NCBI RefSeq assembly: GCF_036323735.1
Contig: NC_086031.1
Location: forward strand, 31,298,225-31,362,224
Source of the DNA: Rattus norvegicus
Taxonomy: Eukaryota; Chordata; Mammalia; Rodentia; Muridae
Direction of reading: 5' to 3'
Length of the DNA: 64,000 nt
Shown here one piece after another: positions 38,759 to 50,587 of this stretch (the first letter of the stretch is position 1; each line of letters opens with the position of its first letter). The notes under the pieces were generated by a model that worked only from the letters and a program-made list of their open reading frames with translations, searched no databases and was not told the origin of the DNA. The position numbers were made by a program, and so were the translations under genes.

Positions 38759-40976
38759 GAATTCGGTTAGTTCCCAATAGGCCGCAGTAGTAATAAGTGG
38801 ACTGTTCGGGATATAGAAAAATTTTCACGAATGGAATCAAAATTTTTAGGCGAATTCAGTGAGTTCCCAATGGGACATGCTTGTATGAGTGTGCTTTTCA
38901 ATATGTAACAACATTTTAAGGAACGGACTCTAAGTAACATGGTGAATTCAGTAAGTTCCCAAAGGATTCGCATGTAATAAGCTTGTTATTCAAGATAGAG
39001 CAACGTTTTAAGGAACGGAAACACTGTTTCTCTGTGAATTCAGTTAGTTCCCAGTAGCAGGCTCTTGTAATATGCGTACTTCTAAAGATTTATCAAAATT
39101 TGGTTTGCCTAATCTGAGTAACATGGTGAATTCGGTTAGCTCCCAATAGGCCGCAGTAGTAATAAGTGGAGTGTTCGGGATACAGAAAAATTTTCACGAA
39201 TGGAATCAAAATTTCTAGGCGAATTCAGTGAGTTCCCAATGGGACATGCTTGTATGAGTGTGCTTTTCAATATGTAACAACATTTTAAGGAACGGACTCT
39301 AAGTAACATGGTGAATTCAGTAGGTTCCCAAAGGATTCGCATGTAATAAGCTTGTTATTCAAGATAGAGCAACGTTTTAAGGAACGGAAACACTGTTTCT
39401 CTGTGAATTCAGTTAGTTCCCAGTAGCAGGCTCTTGTAATATGCGTACTTCTAAAGATTTATCAAAATTTGGTTTGCCGAATCTGAGTAACATGGTGAAT
39501 TCGGTTAGTTCCCAATAGGCCGCAGTAGTACTAAGTGGACTGTTCGGGATATAGAAAAATTTTCACGAATGGAATCAAAATTTCTAGGCGAATTCAGTGA
39601 GTTCCCAATGGGACATGCTTGTATGAGTGTGCTTTTCAATATGTAACAACATTTTAAGGAACGGACTCTAAGTAACATGTTGAATTCAGTAGGTTCCCAA
39701 TAGGATTCGCATGTAATAAGCTTGTTATTCAAGATAGAGCAACGTTTTAAGGAACGGAAACACTGTTTCTCTGTGAATTCAGTTAGTTCCCAGTAGCAGG
39801 CTCTTGTAATATGCGTACTTCTAAAGATTTATCAAAATTTGGTTTGCCGAATCTGAGTAACATGGTGAATTCGGTTAGTTCCCAATAGGCCGCAGTAGTA
39901 ATAAGTGGACTGTTCGGGATACAGAAAAATTTTCACGAATGGAATCAAAATTTCTAGGCGAATTCAGTGAGTTCCCAATGGGACATGCTTGTATGAGTGT
40001 GCTATTCAAAATGTAACAACATTTTAAGGAACGGACTCTAAGTAACATGGTGAATTCAGTAGGTTCCCAATAGGATTCGCATGTAATAAGCTTGTTATTC
40101 AAGATAGAGCAACGTTTTAAGGAACGGAAACACTGTTTCTCTGTGAATTCAGTTAGTTCCCAGTAGCAGGCTCTTGTAATATGCGTACTTCTAAAGATTT
40201 ATCAAAATTTGGTTTGCCGAATTTGAGTAACATGGTGAATTCGGTTAGTTCCCAATCGGCCGCAGTAGTAATAAGTGGAGTGTTCGGAATACAGAAAAAT
40301 TTTCACGAATGGAATCAAAATTTCTAGGCGAATTCAGTTAGTTCCCAATGGGACATGCTTGTATGAGTGTGCTTTTCAATATGTAACAACATTTTAAGGA
40401 ACGGACTCTAAGTAACATGGTGAATTCAGTAGGTTCACAATAGGATTCGCATGTAAAAAGCTTGTTATTCAAGATAGAGCAACGTTTTAAGGAACGGAAA
40501 CACTGTTTCTCTGTGAATTCAGTTAGTTCCCAGTAGCAGGCTCTTGTAATATGCGTACTTCTAAAGATTTATCAAAATTTGGTTTGCCGAATCTGAGTAA
40601 CATGGTGAATTCGGTTAGTTCCCAATAGGCCGCAGTAGTAATAAGTGGAGTGTTCGGGATACAGAAAAATTTTCACGAATGGAATCAAAATTTCTAGGCG
40701 AATTCAGTGAGTTCCCAATGGGACATGCTTGTATGAGTGTGCTTTTCAATATGTAACAACATTTTAAGGAACGGACGATAAGTATCATGGTGTATTCAGT
40801 AGGTTCCAATTTGAATTCGCATGTAAAAAGCTTGTTATTCAAGATAGAGCAACGTTTTAAGGAACGGAAACACTGTTTCTCTGTGAATTCAGTTAGTTCC
40901 CAGTAGCAGGCTCTTGTAATATGCGTACTTCTAAAGATTTATCAAAATTTGGTGTGCCGAATCTGAGTAACATGGT
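38389..40976. repeat. Block X, 7-monomer higher-order repeat, copy 1 (2588 bp)
   Basis: Seven monomers with diagnostic markers: TTTGCTGTGCC near 38731, TTTTTAGGCG near 38843, GTGCTATTCAAAATG near 40000, TCGGCCGC with TTCGGAATACAG near 40255-40290, GTTCACAATAGG near 40433, and the final monomer with CCAATTTGAATTCGC near 40806. The same order occurs at 58348 and 60936. A local 3-monomer similarity at 1108 bp links 38020-39127 with the following monomers. Confidence 0.82.
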
Positions 40977-43934
40977 GAATTCGGTTAGTTCCCAATAGGC
41001 CGCAGTAGTACTAAGTGGACTGTTCGGGATATAGAAAAATTTTCACGAATGGAATCAAAATTTCTAGGCGAATTCAGTGAGTTCCCAATGGGACATGCTT
41101 GTATGAGTGTGCTTTTCAATATGTAACAACATTTTAAGGAACGGACTCTATGTAACATGGTGAATTCAGTAGGTTCCCAATAGGATTCGCATGTAATAAG
41201 CTTGTTATTCAAGATAGAGCAACGTTTTACGGAACGAAAACACTGTTTCTCTGTGAATTCAGTTAGTTCCCTGTAGCAGGCTCTTGTAATATGCGTACTT
41301 CTAAAGATTTATCAAAATTTGGTGTGCCGAATCTGAGTAACATGGTGAATTGGGTTAGTTCCCAATAGGCCGCAGTAGTACTAAGTGGACTGTTCGGGAT
41401 ATAGAAAAATTTTCACGAATGGAATCAAAATTTCTAGGCGAATTCAGTGAGTTCCCAATGGGACATGCTTGTATGAGTGTGCTTTTCAATATGTAACAAC
41501 ATTTTAAGGAACGGACTCTAAGTAACTTGGTGAATTCAGTACGTTTCCAATAGGATTCGCATGTAATAAGCTTGTTATTCAAGATAGAGCAATGTTTTAA
41601 GGAACGGAAACACTGTTTCTCTGTGAATTCAGTTAGTTCCCAGTAGCAGGCTCTTGTAATATGCGTACTTCTAAAGATTTATCAAAATTTGGTGTGCCGA
41701 ATCTGAGTAACATGGTGAATTCGGTTAGTTCCCAATAGGCCGCAGTAGTACTAAGTGGACTGTTCGGGATATAGAAAAATTTTCACGAATGGAATCAAAA
41801 TTTCTAGGCGAATTCAGTGAGTTCCCAATGGGACATGCTTGTATGAGTGTGCTTTTCAATATGTAACAACATTTTAAGGAACGGACTCTAAGTAACATGG
41901 TGAATTCAGTAGGTTCCCAATAGGATTCGCATGTAAAAAGCTTGTTATTCAAGATAGAGCAACGTTTTAAGGAACGGAAACACTGTTTCTCTGTGAATTC
42001 AGTTAGTTCCCAGTAGCAGGCTCTTGTAATATGCGTACTTCTAAAGATTTATCAAAATTTGGTTTGCCGAATCTGAGTAACATGGTGAATTCGGTTAGTT
42101 CCCAATAGGCCGCAGTAGTAATAAGTGGACTGTTCGGGATATAGAAAAATTTTCACGAATGGAATCAAAATTTCTAGGCGAATTCCGTGAGTTCCCAATG
42201 GGACATGCTTGTATGAGTGTGCTTTTCAATATGTAACAACATTTTAAGGAACGGACGCTAAGTATCATGGTGTATTCAGTAGGTTCCCAATAGGATTCGC
42301 ATGTAATAAGCTTGTTATTCAAGATAGAGCAACGTTTTAAGGAACAGAAACACTGTTTCTCTGTGAATTCAGTTAGTTCCCAGTAGCAGGCACTTGTAAT
42401 ATGCGTACTTCTAAAGATTTATCAAATTTGGTTTGCCGAATCTGAGTAACATGGTGAATTCGGTTAGTTCCCAATAGGCCGCAGTAGTAATAAGCGGAGT
42501 GTTCAGGATACAGAAAAATTTTCACGAATGGAATCAAAATTTCTAGGCGAATTCAGTGAGTTCCCAATGGGACATGCTTGTATGAGTGTGCTTTTCAATA
42601 TGTAACAACATTTTAAGGAACGGACTCTAAGTAACATGGTGAATTCAGTAGGTTCCCAATAGGATTCGCATGTAAAAAGCTTGTTATTCAAGATAGAGCA
42701 ACGTTTTAAGGAACGGAAACACTGTTTCTCTGTGAATTCAGTTAGTTCCCAGTAGCAGGCTCTTGTAATATGCGTACTTCTAAAGATTTATCAAAATTTG
42801 GTGTGCCGAATCTGAGTAACATGGTGAATTCGGTTAGTTCCCAATAGGCCGCAGTAGTACTAAGTGGTCTGTTCGGGATATAGAAAAATTTTCACGAATG
42901 GAATCAAAATTTCTAGGCGAATTCAGTGAATTCCCAATGGGACATGCTTGTATGAGTGTGCTTTTCAATATGTAACAACATTTTAAGGAACGGACTCTAA
43001 GTAACATGGTGAATTCAGTAGGTTCCCAATAGGATTCGCATGTAAAAAGCTTGTATTCAAGATAGAGCAACGTTTTACGGAACGGAAACACTGTTTCTCT
43101 GTGAATTCAGTTAGTTCCCAGTAGCAGGCTCTTGTAATATGAGTACTTCTAAAGATTTATCAAAATTTGGTGTGCCGAATCTGAGTAACATGGTGAATTC
43201 GGTTAGTTCCCAATAGGCCGCAGTAGTAATAAGTGGACTGTTCGGGATATAGAAAAATTTTCACGAATGGAATCAAAATTTCTAGGCGAATTCAGTGAGT
43301 TCCCAATGGGACATGCTTGTATGAGTGTGCTTTTCAATATGTAACAACATTTTAAGGAACGGACGCTAAGTATCATGATGTATTCAGTAGGTTCCCAATA
43401 GGATTCGCATGTAAAAAGCTTGTTATTCAAGATAGAGCAACGTTTTAAGGAACGGAAACACTGTTTCTCTGTGAATTCAGTTAGTTCCCAGTAGCAGGCT
43501 CTTGTAATATGCGTACTTCTAAAGATTTATCAAAATTTGGTTTGCCGAATCTGAGTAACATGGTGAATTCGGTTAGTTCCCAATAGGCCGCAGTAGTAAT
43601 AAGTGGACTGTTGGGGATATAGAAAAATTTTCACGAATGGAACCAAAATTTCTAGGCGAATTCAGTGAGTTCCCAATGGGACATGCTTGTATGAGTGTGC
43701 TTTTCAATATGTAACAACATTTTAAGGAACGGACTCTAAGTAACATGGTGAATTCAGTAGGTTCCCAATAGGATTCGCATGTAATAAGCTTATTATTCAA
43801 GTTAGAGCAACGTTTTAAGGAACGGACACACTGTTTCTCTGTGAATTCAGTTAGTTCCCAGTAGCAGGCTCTTGTAATATGCGTACTTCTAAAGATTTAT
43901 CAAAATTTGATTTGCCGAATCTGAGTAACATGGT
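40607..43934. repeat. Block Y, 9 monomers, copy 1
   Basis: Starts with the CCAATTTGAATTCGC monomer shared with the end of block X. It continues through monomers with CTCTATGTAAC, GTACGTTTCC, GAATTCCGTGAG, then TATCAAATTTGG with AAGCGGAGTGTTCAGG (near 42424-42500) and AAGTGGTCTG (near 42861). The same order with the same rare markers occurs at 53914-57240, about 13,307 bp downstream. The last three monomers are also the first three of block Z. Confidence 0.78.
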
Positions 43935-45413
43935 GAATTCGGTTAGTTCCCAATAGGGCGCAGTAGTAATAAGTGGAGTGTTCGGGATACAGAAAAATTT
44001 CCATGAATGGAATCGAAATTTCTAGGCGAATTCAGTGAGTTCCGAATGGGACATGCTTGTATGAGTGTGCTTTTCAATATGTAACAACATTTTAAGGAAC
44101 GGACTCTAAGTAACATGGTGAATTCAGTAGGTTCCCAATAGGATTCGATGTAAAAAGCTTGTTATTCAAGATAGAGCAACGTTTTAAGGAACGGAAACAC
44201 TGTTTCTCTGTGAATTCAGTTAGTTCCCAGTAGCAGGCTCTTGTAATATGCGTACTTCTAAAGATTTATCAAAATTTGGTGTGCCGAATCTGAGTAACAT
44301 GGTGAATTCGGTTAGTTCCCAATAGGCCGCAGTAGTAATAAGTGGACTGTTCGGGATATAGAAAAATTTTCACGAATGGAATCAAAATTTCTAGGCGAAT
44401 TCAGTGAGTTCCCAATGGGACATGCTTGTATGAGTGTGCTTTTCAATATGTAACAACATTTTAAGGAACGGACGCTAAGTATCATGGTGCATTCAGTAGG
44501 ATCCCAATAGGATTCGCACGTAAAAAGCTTGTTATTCAAGATAGAGCAACGTTTTACGAAACGGAAACACTGTTTCTCTGTGAATTCAGTTAGTTCCCAG
44601 TAGCAGGCTCTTGTAATATGCGTACTTCTAAAGATTTATCAAAATTTGGTGTGCCGAATCTGAGTAACATGGTGAATTCGGTTAGTTCCCAATAGGCCGC
44701 AGTAGTACTAAGTGGACTGTTCGGGATATAGAAAAATTTTCATGAATGGAATCAAAATTTCTAGGCGAATTCAGTGAGTTCCCAATGGGACATGCTTGTA
44801 TGAGTGTGCTTTTCAATATGTAACAACATTTTAAGGAACGGACTCTAAGTAACATGTTGAATTCAGTAGGTTCCCAATAGGATTCGCATGTAATAAGCAT
44901 GTTATTCAAGATAGAGCAACGTTTTAAGGAACGGAAACACTGTTTCTCTCTGAATTCAGTTAGTTCCCAGTAGCAGGCTCTTGTAATATGCGTACTTCTA
45001 AAGATTTATCAAAATTTGGTTTGCCGAATCTGAGTAACATGGTGAATTCGGTTAGTTCCCAATAGGCCGGAGTAGTAATAAGTGGACTGTTCGGGATATA
45101 GAAAAATTTTCACGAATGGAATCAAAATTTCTAGGCGAATTCAGTGAGTTCTTAATGGGACATGCTTGTATGAGTGTGCTTTTCAATATGTAACAACATT
45201 TTAAGGAACGGACGCTAAGTATCATGGTGTATTCAGTAGGATCCCAATAGGATTCGCACGTAAAAAGCTTGTTATTCAAGATAGAGCAACGTTTTACGGA
45301 ACGGAAACACTGTTTCTCTGTGAATTCAGTTAGTTCCCAGTAGCAGGCTCTTGTAATATGCGTACTTCTAAAGATTTATCAAAATTTGGTGTGCCGAATC
45401 TGAGTAACATGGT
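42826..45413. repeat. Block Z, 7-monomer higher-order repeat, copy 1 (2588 bp)
   Basis: Markers in order: AAGTGGTCTG with GAATTCCCAATGGG, CTTGTATTCAAG (one-base loss), ATCATGATGTATTC, CTGTTGGGGATA with GGAACCAAAA, CCATGAATGGAATCG with a one-base loss in ATTCGATGTA, TGCATTCAGTAGGATCCC, AAGCATGTT (HindIII lost), CTCTCTGAATTC, and GGCCGGAGTAG with GAGTTCTTAATGGG. Copy 1 differs from the others in having AGTAACATGG near 43193 and GGGCGCAG near 43957, so it looks like the oldest or edge copy. Confidence 0.85.
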
Positions 45414-48000
45414 GAATTCGGTTAGTTCCCAATAGGCCGCAGTAGTACTAAGTGGTCTGTTCGGGATATAGAAAAATTTTCACGAATGGAATCAAAATTT
45501 CTAGGCGAATTCAGTGAATTCCCAATGGGACATGCTTGTATGAGTGTGCTTTTCAATATGTAACAACATTTTAAGGAACGGACTCTAAGTAACATGGTGA
45601 ATTCAGTAGGTTCCCAATAGGATTCGCATGTAAAAAGCTTGTATTCAAGATAGAGCAACGTTTTACGGAACGGAAACACTGTTTCTCTGTGAATTCAGTT
45701 AGTTCCCAGTAGCAGGCTCTTGTAATATGAGTACTTCTAAAGATTTATCAAAATTTGGTGTGCCGAATCTGAGTACATGGTGAATTCGGTTAGTTCCCAA
45801 TAGGCCGCAGTAGTACTAAGTGGACTGTTCGGGATATAGAAAAATTTTCACGAATGGAATCAAAATTTCTAGGCGAATTCAGTGAGTTCCCAATGGGACA
45901 TGCTTGTATGAGTGTGCTTTTCAATATGTAACAACATTTTAAGGAACGGACGCTAAGTATCATGATGTATTCAGTAGGTTCCCAATAGGATTCGCATGTA
46001 AAAAGCTTGTTATTCAAGATAGAGCAACGTTTTAAGGAACGGAAACACTGTTTCTCTGTGAATTCAGTTAGTTCCCAGTAGCAGGCTCTTGTAATATGCG
46101 TACTTCTAAAGATTTATCAAAATTTGGTTTGCCGAATCTGAGTAACATGGTGAATTCGGTTAGTTCCCAATAGGCCGCAGTAGTAATAAGTGGACTGTTG
46201 GGGATATAGAAAAATTTTCACGAATGGAACCAAAATTTCTAGGCGAATTCAGTGAGTTCCCAATGGGACATGCTTGTATGAGTGTGCTTTTCAATATGTA
46301 ACAACATTTTAAGGAACGGACTCTAAGTAACATGGTGAATTCAGTAGGTTCCCAATAGGATTCGCATGTAATAAGCTTATTATTCAAGTTAGAGCAACGT
46401 TTTAAGGAACGGACACACTGTTTCTCTGTGAATTCAGTTAGTTCCCAGTAGCAGGCTCTTGTAATATGCGTACTTCTAAAGATTTATCAAAATTTGATTT
46501 GCCGAATCTGAGTAACATGGTGAATTCGGTTAGTTCCCAATAGGCCGCAGTAGTAATAAGTGGAGTGTTCGGGATACAGAAAAATTTCCATGAATGGAAT
46601 CGAAATTTCTAGGCGAATTCAGTGAGTTCCGAATGGGATATGCTTGTATGAGTGTGCTTTTCAATATGTAACAACATTTTAAGGAACGGACTCTAAGTAA
46701 CATGGTGAATTCAGTAGGTTCCCAATAGGATTCGATGTAAAAAGCTTGTTATTCAAGATAGAGCAACGTTTTAAGGAACGGAAACACTGTTTCTCTGTGA
46801 ATTCAGTTAGTTCCCAGTAGCAGGCTCTTGTAATATGCGTACTTCTAAAGATTTATCAAAATTTGGTGTGCCGAATCTGAGTAACATGGTGAATTCGGTT
46901 AGTTCCCAATAGGCCGCAGTAGTAATAAGTGGACTGTTCGGGATATAGAAAAATTTTCACGAATGGAATCAAAATTTCTAGGCGAATTCAGTGAGTTCCC
47001 AATGGGACATGCTTGTATGAGTGTGCTTTTCAATATGTAACAACATTTTAAGGAACGGACGCTAAGTATCATGGTGCATTCAGTAGGATCCCAATAGGAT
47101 TCGCACGTAAAAAGCTTGTTATTCAAGATAGAGCAACGTTTTACGAAACGGAAACACTGTTTCTCTGTGAATTCAGTTAGTTCCCAGTAGCAGGCTCTTG
47201 TAATATGCGTACTTCTAAAGATTTATCAAAATTTGGTGTGCCGAATCTGAGTAACATGGTGAATTCGGTTAGTTCCCAATAGGCCGCAGTAGTACTAAGT
47301 GGACTGTTCGGGATATAGAAAAATTTTCATGAATGGAATCAAAATTTCTAGGCGAATTCAGTGAGTTCCCAATGGGACATGCTTGTATGAGTGTGCTTTT
47401 CAATATGTAACAACATTTTAAGGAACGGACTCTAAGTAACATGTTGAATTCAGTAGGTTCCCAATAGGATTCGCATGTAATAAGCATGTTATTCAAGATA
47501 GAGCAACGTTTTAAGGAACGGAAACACTGTTTCTCTCTGAATTCAGTTAGTTCCCAGTAGCAGGCTCTTGTAATATGCGTACTTCTAAAGATTTATCAAA
47601 ATTTGGTTTGCCGAATCTGAGTAACATGGTGAATTCGGTTAGTTCCCAATAGGCCGGAGTAGTAATAAGTGGACTGTTCGGGATATAGAAAAATTTTCAC
47701 GAATGGAATCAAAATTTCTAGGCGAATTCAGTGAGTTCTTAATGGGACATGCTTGTATGAGTGTGCTTTTCAATATGTAACAACATTTTAAGGAACGGAC
47801 GCTAAGTATCATGGTGTATTCAGTAGGATCCCAATAGGATTCGCACGTAAAAAGCTTGTTATTCAAGATAGAGCAACGTTTTACGGAACGGAAACACTGT
47901 TTCTCTGTGAATTCAGTTAGTTCCCAGTAGCAGGCTCTTGTAATATGCGTACTTCTAAAGATTTATCAAAATTTGGTGTGCCGAATCTGAGTAACATGGT
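45414..48000. repeat. Block Z, 7-monomer higher-order repeat, copy 2 (2587 bp)
   Basis: Tandem copy of 42826-45413. It is one base shorter because of GAGTACATGG near 45774, and has GGGATATGC near 46635 where copy 1 has GGGACATGC. Both changes are shared with copies 3 and 4, so copies 2-4 derive from one another rather than independently from copy 1. Confidence 0.87.
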
Positions 48001-50587
48001 GAATTCGGTTAGTTCCCAATAGGCCGCAGTAGTACTAAGTGGTCTGTTCGGGATATAGAAAAATTTTCACGAATGGAATCAAAATTTCTAGGCGAATTCA
48101 GTGAATTCCCAATGGGACATGCTTGTATGAGTGTGCTTTTCAATATGTAACAACATTTTAAGGAACGGAGTCTAAGTAACATGGTGAATTCAGTAGGTTC
48201 CCAATAGGATTCGCATGTAAAAAGCTTGTATTCAAGATAGAGCAACGTTTTACGGAACGGAAACACTGTTTCTCTGTGAATTCAGTTCGTTCCCAGTAGC
48301 AGGCTCTTGTAATATGAGTACTTCTAAAGATTTATCAAAATTTGGTGTGCCGAATCTGAGTACATGGTGAATTCGGTTAGTTCCCAATAGGCCGCAGTAG
48401 TACTAAGTGGACTGTTCGGGATATAGAAAAATTTTCACGAATGGAATCAAAATTTCTAGGCGAATTCAGTGAGTTCCCAATGGGACATGCTTGTATGAGT
48501 GTGCTTTTCAATATGTAACAACATTTTAAGGAACGGACGCTAAGTATCATGATGTATTCAGTAGGTTCCCAATAGGATTCGCATGTAAAAAGCTTGTTAT
48601 TCAAGATAGAGCAACGTTTTAAGGAACGGAAACACTGTTTCTCTGTGAATTCAGTTAGTTCCCAGTAGCAGGCTCTTGTAATATGCGTACTTCTAAAGAT
48701 TTATCAAAATTTGGTTTGCCGAATCTGAGTAACATGGTGAATTCGGTTAGTTCCCAATAGGCCGCAGTAGTAATAAGTGGACTGTTGGGGATATAGAAAA
48801 ATTTTCACGAATGGAACCAAAATTTCTAGGCGAATTCAGTGAGTTCCCAATGGGACATGCTTGTATGAGTGTGCTTTTCAATATGTAACAACATTTTAAG
48901 GAACGGACTCTAAGTAACATGGTGAATTCAGTAGGTTCCCAATAGGATTCGCATGTAATAAGCTTATTATTCAAGTTAGAGCAACGTTTTAAGGAACGGA
49001 CACACTGTTTCTCTGTGAATTCAGTTAGTTCCCAGTAGCAGGCTCTTGTAATATGCGTACTTCTAAAGATTTATCAAAATTTGATTTGCCGAATCTGAGT
49101 AACATGGTGAATTCGGTTAGTTCCCAATAGGCCGCAGTAGTAATAAGTGGAGTGTTCGGGATACAGAAAAATTTCCATGAATGGAATCGAAATTTCTAGG
49201 CGAATTCAGTGAGTTCCGAATGGGATATGCTTGTATGAGTGTGCTTTTCAATATGTAACAACATTTTAAGGAACGGACTCTAAGTAACATGGTGAATTCA
49301 GTAGGTTCCCAATAGGATTCGATGTAAAAAGCTTGTTATTCAAGATAGAGCAACGTTTTAAGGAACGGAAACACTGTTTCTCTGTGAATTCAGTTAGTTC
49401 CCAGTAGCAGGCTCTTGTAATATGCGTACTTCTAAAGATTTATCAAAATTTGGTGTGCCGAATCTGAGTAACATGGTGAATTCGGTTAGTTCCCAATAGG
49501 CCGCAGTAGTAATAAGTGGACTGTTCGGGATATAGAAAAATTTTCACGAATGGAATCAAAATTTCTAGGCGAATTCAGTGAGTTCCCAATGGGACATGCT
49601 TGTATGAGTGTGCTTTTCAATATGTAACAACATTTTAAGGAACGGACGCTAAGTATCATGGTGCATTCAGTAGGATCCCAATAGGATTCGCACGTAAAAA
49701 GCTTGTTATTCAAGATAGAGCAACGTTTTACGAAACGGAAACACTGTTTCTCTGTGAATTCAGTTAGTTCCCAGTAGCAGGCTCTTGTAATATGCGTACT
49801 TCTAAAGATTTATCAAAATTTGGTGTGCCGAATCTGAGTAACATGGTGAATTCGGTTAGTTCCCAATAGGCCGCAGTAGTACTAAGTGGACTGTTCGGGA
49901 TATAGAAAAATTTTCATGAATGGAATCAAAATTTCTAGGCGAATTCAGTGAGTTCCCAATGGGACATGCTTGTATGAGTGTGCTTTTCAATATGTAACAA
50001 CATTTTAAGGAACGGACTCTAAGTAACATGTTGAATTCAGTAGGTTCCCAATAGGATTCGCATGTAATAAGCATGTTATTCAAGATAGAGCAACGTTTTA
50101 AGGAACGGAAACACTGTTTCTCTCTGAATTCAGTTAGTTCCCAGTAGCAGGCTCTTGTAATATGCGTACTTCTAAAGATTTATCAAAATTTGGTTTGCCG
50201 AATCTGAGTAACATGGTGAATTCGGTTAGTTCCCAATAGGCCGGAGTAGTAATAAGTGGACTGTTCGGGATATAGAAAAATTTTCACGAATGGAATCAAA
50301 ATTTCTAGGCGAATTCAGTGAGTTCTTAATGGGACATGCTTGTATGAGTGTGCTTTTCAATATGTAACAACATTTTAAGGAACGGACGCTAAGTATCATG
50401 GTGTATTCAGTAGGATCCCAATAGGATTCGCACGTAAAAAGCTTGTTATTCAAGATAGAGCAACGTTTTACGGAACGGAAACACTGTTTCTCTGTGAATT
50501 CAGTTAGTTCCCAGTAGCAGGCTCTTGTAATATGCGTACTTCTAAAGATTTATCAAAATTTGGTGTGCCGAATCTGAGTAACATGGT
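48001..50587. repeat. Block Z, 7-monomer higher-order repeat, copy 3 (2587 bp)
   Basis: Appears almost identical to copy 2. Private differences that I can see are CGGAGTCTAAG near 48167 and CAGTTCGTTCCC near 48286. These two differences over about 2.6 kb indicate very recent amplification. Confidence 0.87.
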
